A DNA stretch of 10,483 nt from JAAFIP01 sp043721235 (lineage in GTDB: Bacteria > Pseudomonadota > Gammaproteobacteria > Burkholderiales > Burkholderiaceae_C): contig JAYSRE010000115.1 in assembly GCA_043721235.1 (NCBI GenBank), forward strand, positions 1-10,483, in the 5' to 3' direction. This document shows, in pieces, positions 6,645 through 10,483 of this stretch. The notes beneath the pieces were generated by a model. That model was not told the DNA's origin and did not search any database. It worked only from the letters and a program-made list of their open reading frames with translations. The translations under genes and the position numbers were made by a program. The first letter of the stretch is position 1. Each line of letters begins with the position of its first letter.

Positions 6645-7049
6645 ATGAAAAAAAGCCTCTTCATCGCAGCTGTTGGCTTTGCCATGACCGCCTGCGGCAG
6701 CGCGTCTAAAACCACGCCCAACACGGCTGACTTGCAAGCTGTACAAGGTAAAGGCAGCTATTTGCTGGTCACTGTTGCAGGCACACCGCTGATCCAAGTC
6801 GATGCCAAAGACAACGCTACTTGTAGAGTGCTGGGTGCCATCGCCATCAAGAAAAGCCCCGAGATTGCGGCCAATACGCGCTGCGCAGACACGTCGCAAA
6901 AATCACAACTGCCCTTCACGGCCGTGGTGCGCGAAAGCGAGACCCAAATAGAAATTGCCTCCCACTTTAGAACCGAAGCCACTTGCAAAAAATACGCCGC
7001 AGGCTTGTCTGGTTCTGCGCAAGTCATGCGCAACTGCACCCGCAGCTAA
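6645..7049 (+). CDS. Small lipoprotein with four mature cysteines, unknown function
   Basis: The 134-residue protein begins MKKSLFIAAVGFAMTAC, a lipoprotein signal with lipobox MTAC and lipidated Cys17. The mature part is mixed alpha/beta in look, with four further cysteines (60, 80, 114, 131) that could form two periplasmic disulfides. I do not recognise the family. It starts 15 bp after the preceding lipoprotein stop with no clear Shine-Dalgarno sequence, so translation may depend on the upstream gene. Repeat copy B begins 22 nt after its stop. Confidence 0.8.
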   Translation: MKKSLFIAAVGFAMTACGSASKTTPNTADLQAVQGKGSYLLVTVAGTPLIQVDAKDNATCRVLGAIAIKKSPEIAANTRCADTSQKSQLPFTAVVRESETQIEIASHFRTEATCKKYAAGLSGSAQVMRNCTRS

Positions 7050-7071
7050 GCCTGGTGGCCTTCAGCGGTAT

Positions 7072-7145
7072 GCTCATCATTTAATAGCTACTGGATCAGC
7101 ATTTCCTTGGGCGACAGGCTGGTTTTGTATTAAAAAGTCTACCAG
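7072..7145 (+). repeat. Structured 3' repeat element, copy B, overlapping a LysR coding end
   Basis: Hairpin-like GCTCATCATTTAATAGC (7072-7088) is followed by AGCATTTCCTTGGGCGACAG near 7098-7117 and TTAAAAAGTCTACCAG (7130-7145). It begins 22 nt after the plus-strand lipoprotein stop and is co-oriented with that gene. It also covers the last 21 codons and the stop of the minus-strand LysR gene. Confidence 0.8.
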
Positions 7146-8027
7146 CACCCGCACCCGCGCTGCCAAATGCCTGTTCTGCGGGTACAGCACATAAAACGGT
7201 CGGCTGCGGCCTGCAAAAGGCTGCAAGACCTCGGTCAGCTCTGCGGGGTGGCTGCTCGCAATCCAACCCATGGTTTGTACCAAGCCCATACCGGCTCTGG
7301 CCAGTACCACCGCGCCCAGCGGGTCTTCCGATACTTGCACGCTGCTGTGCGGTTGCAGCTCGACGGGTTGGCCATCCTGCATGAACAGCCACGGCATGGC
7401 GCGCCCGGTGCTAACCAGTACAAAAGGCAACAAAGTGTGCTGCTGCGCACTATGGGAGCCCTGCAGGTCGGCCAGTGTTTGCGGTGTGCCGCGTGCGCGC
7501 AAATACTGGGGGCTGGCGTACACGCCAATACGGGCATCTTCCAGCTTGCGGGCCACCAGCCGCGAGTCGGGCGGTGTGCCTTGGCGAATGGCTACGTCGT
7601 AGCCTTCGTCAACAAAGTCAATGTTGCGGGTAGAAATGTTGATGTCCAGCTCTACATCGGGGTACAACGCACGAAAAGCGGGCAGCCGCGGTAGCAGTCT
7701 GGTGTGCGCGTAGGTGCCAGGCACGCTGATGCGCAGCAGCCCGCGTGCTTGGGCTTGCTGGCCGGTAATGCTGCGCTGGGCATCGTCAATTTGAGCCAAT
7801 GCACTGCGGCACTGCTCAAAATACAGGCGTCCGTCGTCGGTCAGCTGCATGCTGCGCGTAGTGCGCCTAAACAGCTTATTGCCCAGCCGCTCTTCTAGCC
7901 GCCCCACGCTGCGGCTGACAGCGGCGGGCGTCAAAGCCAGCGCGCGGGCTGCAGCGGTAAAGCTGCCCAGCTCAGCGGCTTTGCAAAAAATAGCGATGGT
8001 ACCGAGCTGGGTGTGAAAAGCGTCCAT
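7077..8027 (-). CDS. LysR-family transcriptional regulator, CrgA-like
   Basis: The 316-residue protein has a helix-turn-helix domain at about 8-65 (IFCKAAELGSFTAAARALAL, then TPAAVSRSVGRLEERLGNKL) followed by FRRTTRSMQLTDDG, typical of the CrgA-like LysR branch. The effector domain runs from about 95 to 295, with GLLRISVPGTYAHTRLLPRL, then DINISTRNIDFVDEGYDVAI. It is divergent from the DJ-1/PfpI gene across a 139-bp AT-rich gap, so that gene is the likely target. The normal fold ends about at VRVLVDFL. The extra tail NQPVAQGNADPVAIK and the stop codon come from antisense repeat copy B, so the C-terminus looks repeat-derived. No strong ribosome site precedes the ATG at 8027. Confidence 0.9.
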   Translation of the reverse strand: MDAFHTQLGTIAIFCKAAELGSFTAAARALALTPAAVSRSVGRLEERLGNKLFRRTTRSMQLTDDGRLYFEQCRSALAQIDDAQRSITGQQAQARGLLRISVPGTYAHTRLLPRLPAFRALYPDVELDINISTRNIDFVDEGYDVAIRQGTPPDSRLVARKLEDARIGVYASPQYLRARGTPQTLADLQGSHSAQQHTLLPFVLVSTGRAMPWLFMQDGQPVELQPHSSVQVSEDPLGAVVLARAGMGLVQTMGWIASSHPAELTEVLQPFAGRSRPFYVLYPQNRHLAARVRVLVDFLIQNQPVAQGNADPVAIK

Positions 8028-8166
8028 GGTTTTAGGGGTCTATTAATTACATGAAGTATCAATTAAATCAAATTAAAGGGTATTTATCTAATTCAGACAT
8101 TGCAATATAGTGGCTTGAGTGGTTGTAAACCATTTAATTTTGTTGTTTTCTTACCAGGAGTTTTGT
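8028..8166. promoter_or_regulatory. Divergent promoter region between LysR and DJ-1 genes
   Basis: This 139-bp gap is strongly AT-rich. It contains TTAATT (8043-8048) and AATTAA (8061-8066), a 12-bp-spaced inverted repeat, plus a directly repeated AATTAAA at 8061-8067 and 8071-8077. These are candidate LysR contacts close to the regulator start. AGGAG at 8156-8160, 6 nt before the ATG at 8167, is a good ribosome site for the DJ-1 gene and decides its start over an upstream in-frame TTG at 8119. No consensus -35/-10 pair is convincing. Confidence 0.5.
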
Positions 8167-8859
8167 ATGCAACCCGTTTTGATGATCGTTACCTCGCACG
8201 CCCAACTGGGCAACACCGGCAAGCCCACAGGCATTTGGGCCGAGGAGCTGACCACGCCCTACTACGCCCTGCAAGATGCGGGTTTTGAAGTAACACTGGC
8301 CTCGCCACTGGGCGGCACGCCACCGTTTGTAGCCGACTCTTTGCAAATTAAGCCCGAAGACACGGACAGCACCGTGACGCGCTTTTTGGCCGACCCAGTC
8401 GCCATGGGCAAATTTAACGCTACGCACAAAGCCGCTGCCATGAACGCTGCAGACTTTAGCGCCGTGTTTCTGCCCGGCGGCCACGGCACCATGTGGGACA
8501 CCGCTACTGACACTGCTACGGCGCGCTTGGTGGCAGATACCTTTAATGCGGGCAAGCCCACTGCCGCCGTATGCCACGGGCCTGCTGGCTTGGTCAACGC
8601 GCTGCGTACCGATGGCAAAAGTATTTTGTTTGGCAAAAAAGTCAATGGCTTTACCAATGCCGAAGAAACCGCAGCTGGCCTGATGGACGTGGTGCCGTTT
8701 CACCTGGAAAGCACCATGCGCAAGCTGGGCGGCGTGTTTGAAAGCGGTCCAGACTGGGCACCCTACGCCGTGCGCGATGGCAACTTGATTACCGGGCAAA
8801 ACCCTGCCTCCAGCGCGCTGGTGGCCCAGCATGTGGTGGCGGCGCTGCAAGGTAAATAA
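8167..8859 (+). CDS. DJ-1/PfpI family protein, Hsp31/glyoxalase III-like
   Basis: The 230-residue protein begins MQPVLMIVTSHAQLGNTGKP. GIWAEELTTPYYALQDAGFE places a conserved Glu at 27. ADFSAVFLPGGHGTMWD marks the strand before the nucleophile elbow, and AAVCHGPAGL supplies Cys136-His137. This Glu-Cys-His set matches the Hsp31-like branch of the class I glutamine amidotransferase-like superfamily, whose members act as glutathione-independent glyoxalases (methylglyoxal to lactate), deglycases or chaperones. No signal peptide is seen, so it is cytosolic. It is divergent from the LysR regulator at 7077-8027, its probable controller, and lies upstream of a PEBP and a glyoxalase-I-like gene. The exact substrate is not decided by sequence. 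Confidence 0.88.
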   Translation: MQPVLMIVTSHAQLGNTGKPTGIWAEELTTPYYALQDAGFEVTLASPLGGTPPFVADSLQIKPEDTDSTVTRFLADPVAMGKFNATHKAAAMNAADFSAVFLPGGHGTMWDTATDTATARLVADTFNAGKPTAAVCHGPAGLVNALRTDGKSILFGKKVNGFTNAEETAAGLMDVVPFHLESTMRKLGGVFESGPDWAPYAVRDGNLITGQNPASSALVAQHVVAALQGK

Positions 8860-8925
8860 GCCGCAATGCGCCGCCGCTGTGCACTGTACAAACCCTGATG
8901 CACCACCTGCCTTGTTACCCATGCC

Positions 8926-9004
8926 GTTAGCAATTGCTATTAATTTAATAGCTTCTTAGCTAACAAATGCTTGGGCGCAAGGCTACTGTCTTAAAAAATC
9001 TATT
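8926..9004 (+). repeat. Structured 3' repeat element, copy C, with nested hairpin
   Basis: The perfect hairpin GCTATTA-ATT-TAATAGC (8936-8952) is enclosed by an outer GTTAGC (8926-8931) and GCTAAC (8959-8964). The core AAATGCTTGGGCGCAAGGCT follows, in which CTTG and CAAG can pair across GGCG, and then CTTAAAAAATCTA. The copy is co-oriented with the DJ-1 gene, whose stop lies 66 nt before the outer arm. The remaining 8860-8925 stretch shows nothing. Confidence 0.8.
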
Positions 9005-9017
9005 TTTCAACCTACCT

Positions 9018-9023
9018 TATAAA
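9018..9023 (+). promoter_or_regulatory. Candidate -10 box for the PEBP gene
   Basis: TATAAA at 9018-9023 would place the transcript start near 9030, only about 4 nt before the ATG at 9034. No -35 consensus and no Shine-Dalgarno sequence are seen, so the leader would be extremely short. The box lies directly after repeat copy C. Confidence 0.35.
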
Positions 9024-9033
9024 ATTGAACACC

Positions 9034-9591
9034 ATGAAAACTACCCTCACCTCCCTGGCCATGGTGGCCAGCGCATTTGCCAGCACCTCATTTGCACAGA
9101 ATTTCGAGCTAAGCAGCACCGACGTATCTGCAGCAGCACCCATTGCCGCCAGGCACGTGTTTGCCGGCTTTGGCTGCACCGGTGGCAACCAGTCACCCGC
9201 TCTGTCGTGGAACAACGCCCCTGCTGGCACCAAAAGCTTTGCCGTCATGCTGCATGACCAAGACGCGCCTACGGGCGGCGCAGGCTTTTGGCACTGGGTG
9301 GTGGTTAACCTGCCCGCCAGCGCCACAGGCCTGGCCGCAGGTGCAGGAGCTGGTGACGGCAAGGCCCTGCCCGCAGGTGCCAGCCAAATCAACACTGACT
9401 TTGGTGCACCCGGCTACGGCGGCCCCTGCCCACCCCAGGGCCGCGAGGCGCACCGCTATACCTTCACCGTGTACGCGCTTAAAGTGGACAAGCTTGACCT
9501 GCCCGCCAACGCCACCGCTTCGCTTGCGGGCTTTATGGTCAATGGCAATGCACTGGGCAAGGCCAGTTTTGTAGCGCGCTATGGCCGTTGA
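9034..9591 (+). CDS. Exported PEBP (YbhB/YbcL, Raf kinase inhibitor-like) protein
   Basis: The 185-residue protein starts at the ATG at 9034; an in-frame TTG at 9025 is less likely. A Sec signal peptide, MKTTLTSLAMVASAFASTSFA, is cleaved after Ala21. The PEBP fold follows: the first anion-pocket motif DQDAPTGGAGFWHWVVVNLP at 75-94 and the second GAPGYGGPCPPQGREAHRY at 124-142. Bacterial YbhB/YbcL proteins bind small anionic ligands in this pocket; the physiological role is poorly defined. The signal peptide places this one in the periplasm. It follows the DJ-1 gene on the same strand but is separated by repeat copy C, so it probably has its own promoter. Confidence 0.9.
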   Translation: MKTTLTSLAMVASAFASTSFAQNFELSSTDVSAAAPIAARHVFAGFGCTGGNQSPALSWNNAPAGTKSFAVMLHDQDAPTGGAGFWHWVVVNLPASATGLAAGAGAGDGKALPAGASQINTDFGAPGYGGPCPPQGREAHRYTFTVYALKVDKLDLPANATASLAGFMVNGNALGKASFVARYGR

Positions 9592-9615
9592 TCTTTATCA
9601 TTAATCACCAGCACT

Positions 9616-9624
9616 TGCTATCAT
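9616..9624 (+). promoter_or_regulatory. Extended -10 promoter implying a leaderless mRNA
   Basis: TGC-TATCAT (9616-9624) is an extended -10 element 6 nt before the ATG at 9631. Transcription would begin at or next to the A of the start codon, and no Shine-Dalgarno sequence is present. The -35 position has no clear match. The leaderless interpretation is inference. Confidence 0.45.
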
Positions 9625-9630
9625 CGCTCT

Positions 9631-10050
9631 ATGAAATACCTCCACACCATGGTGCGCGTCACCGACCTTGATGCATCAATAGACTTTTATTGCAACAAGC
9701 TGGGCCTAAAGCTGCTTAGCCGACGCGACGTGCCAGGTGGGCGTTTTACTTTAGCGTTTTTGGCTGCTCCCGGCGACGAGACCGCGCAAGTAGAGCTCAC
9801 CCACAATTGGGATCCAGAGGCTTACGCCGGTGGCCGCAACTTTGGCCATTTGGCCTATGTGGTGGACGATATTTATGCCCTGTGCCAGCATTTGCATGAC
9901 AGCGGGGTGGTCATCAACCGCCCCCCGCGTGATGGTCACATGGCGTTTGTGCGTTCGCCCGACGGCATCTCCATCGAACTGCTGCAGCGCGGTGACCGAC
10001 TGCCACCCCAGGAGCCCTGGAAGTCGATGCCCAACACGGGCGCTTGGTAA
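9631..10050 (+). CDS. VOC-family glyoxalase I-like protein
   Basis: This is a 139-residue single-domain vicinal-oxygen-chelate protein. It has two beta-alpha-beta-beta-beta modules, MKYLHTMVRVTDLDASIDFY at the start and FGHLAYVVDDIYALCQHL in the second half. The four metal ligands of GloA (E. coli His5, Glu56, His74, Glu122) align with His5, Glu55, His73 and Glu116. This fits lactoylglutathione lyase chemistry, isomerising the glutathione-methylglyoxal hemithioacetal. The loop before Glu116 is shorter than in E. coli GloA, and the tail ends EPWKSMPNTGAW, a subgroup seen in proteobacteria beside classical GloA. The substrate therefore remains tentative and I give no symbol. It is cytosolic. 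It lies 39 bp after the PEBP stop, probably with its own promoter. Confidence 0.88.
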   Translation: MKYLHTMVRVTDLDASIDFYCNKLGLKLLSRRDVPGGRFTLAFLAAPGDETAQVELTHNWDPEAYAGGRNFGHLAYVVDDIYALCQHLHDSGVVINRPPRDGHMAFVRSPDGISIELLQRGDRLPPQEPWKSMPNTGAW

Positions 10051-10073
10051 ACCCCATGGTGCTTGCGTGGGGT
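10051..10073 (+). terminator. Hairpin directly after the VOC gene
   Basis: ACCCCA (10051-10056) pairs with TGGGGT (10068-10073) over an 11-nt loop, starting at the first base after the stop codon. There is no T-tract, so it is a weak terminator candidate or a 3'-end stabilising hairpin. The rest of 10074-10177 shows no gene. Confidence 0.4.
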
Positions 10074-10177
10074 GCGTAAATTACCCAGAAAGCGAGCTGA
10101 CCAGCGCATGGGGCTGTAAATACAGCAAAAATAGGCAAGCGCTACCGGTTGCCACCCTAACCGCCAGCGCTTCATGC

Positions 10178-10183
10178 CATAAT
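10178..10183 (+). promoter_or_regulatory. Candidate -10 box for tRNA-Ser
   Basis: CATAAT at 10178-10183 would give a start near 10190, about 5 nt before the mature tRNA 5' end. No convincing -35 is seen at 16-18 bp spacing. Confidence 0.35.
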
Positions 10184-10194
10184 ACATGCTGACA

Positions 10195-10287
10195 GGAAAC
10201 GTGACCGAGTGGCCGAAGGTGCTCCCCTGCTAAGGGAGTATGGGGTGTAGAGCCTCATCGAGGGTTCGAATCCCTCCGTTTCCGCCA
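10195..10287 (+). tRNA. tRNA-Ser (anticodon GCU)
   Basis: The acceptor stem GGAAACG (10195-10201) pairs with CGTTTCC (10277-10283), followed by discriminator G and an encoded CCA (10285-10287). The anticodon stem CTCCC/GGGAG encloses the loop CTGCTAA with anticodon GCT at 10229-10231. The T arm GAGGG-TTCGAAT-CCCTC is perfect. The long variable arm, class II, fits serine. It reads AGC and AGU codons. A terminator follows 24 nt later. Confidence 0.97.
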
Positions 10288-10311
10288 ACCTATCCCTTAA
10301 AGATACAAACC

Positions 10312-10336
10312 AAGCCGCCTAAAAGCGGCTTTTTTT
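10312..10336 (+). terminator. Intrinsic terminator of the tRNA-Ser transcript
   Basis: AAGCCGC (10312-10318) pairs perfectly with GCGGCTT (10325-10331) across the 6-nt loop CTAAAA. The stem runs straight into a seven-T tract (10330-10336). This is a textbook rho-independent terminator for the plus strand. Confidence 0.93.
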
Positions 10337-10345
10337 GTAGCAAAA

Positions 10346-10483
10346 TCAAGGCTTTGCAATAAATGCAGGCCAAACAAAACCAGACGAAAGCAACCAAGTG
10401 CAGCTATAGCGCAAGGTGTCGCTGTAGGCATTTTTGTAGGCATGTAAAACCAAAGTGCTGCCGATGCCAGGATCCGTTTTGGG
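10346..10483 (-). CDS. Possible C-terminal end of an unidentified gene entering from the right edge
   Basis: The minus strand is open for 45 codons from the window edge to TGA at 10346-10348. It reads PKTDPGIGSTLVLHAYKNAY, then SDTLRYSCTWLLSSGFVWPA, ending FIAKP. I recognise no family. The frame is short enough to occur by chance, but convergent placement against the tRNA terminator is reasonable for a gene end. No competing plus-strand frame is convincing. Confidence 0.3.
   Translation of the reverse strand, partial: PKTDPGIGSTLVLHAYKNAYSDTLRYSCTWLLSSGFVWPAFIAKP

Noticed and set aside
8119..8166. An in-frame upstream extension of the DJ-1 protein from a TTG at 8119
   Set aside because: The ATG at 8167 has AGGAG at ideal distance, and MQPVLMIVTS is the normal start of the first beta strand.
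8134..8922. A long minus-strand open frame (262 codons) antisense to the DJ-1 gene
   Set aside because: It is a shadow of GC-rich codon structure. The plus strand carries the conserved Glu-Cys-His motifs, and the antisense product has no recognisable domain.
10195..10483. A genomic island attached at tRNA-Ser
   Set aside because: No integrase, no duplicated tRNA 3' end and no clear boundary are visible in the 196 bases after the tRNA.

Overview
The window looks like chromosomal DNA from a betaproteobacterium, most likely order Burkholderiales and near the Comamonadaceae. This is inferred from protein style (CbbR-like and CrgA-like LysR regulators, a glyoxalase-like VOC protein typical of the group), moderately GC-rich genes and AT-rich intergenic hairpin repeats. 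No database search was possible, so every name rests on motifs read by eye.

Left edge (1-1400) is an accessory, decayed region. A lipoprotein with a GH26-like glycoside hydrolase signature runs off the window on the minus strand. Behind it lie a broken IS3-type orfA remnant, frameshifted by a 14-bp tandem duplication, and the last 60 or so codons of a dadA gene (D-amino-acid dehydrogenase). This looks like an old insertion or deletion breakpoint.

The middle (1402-6278) has three genes. A minus-strand 7TMR-DISM membrane receptor ends in a GGDEF domain that has lost its signature. Upstream of it is an isocitrate dehydrogenase of the C-terminally extended type, with residues that predict NAD+ use. 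A CbbR-like LysR regulator is divergent from the dehydrogenase.

The right part (6402-10050) holds two small lipoproteins in tandem, a LysR regulator divergent from a DJ-1/PfpI protein, an exported PEBP/YbhB protein and a glyoxalase-I-like VOC protein. The last two start without a Shine-Dalgarno sequence. A tRNA-Ser(GCU) with a clear intrinsic terminator follows, then a possible gene end entering from the right edge.

The most interesting non-coding signal is a short structured repeat of about 70-75 bp, present in four diverged copies (A 1265-1339, D 3569-3639 on the minus strand, B 7072-7145, C about 8926-9004). Every copy lies just downstream of a stop codon and in the same orientation as that gene or gene remnant. 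Copy B also runs antisense into the LysR gene at 7077-8027 and encodes its last 21 residues and stop codon.
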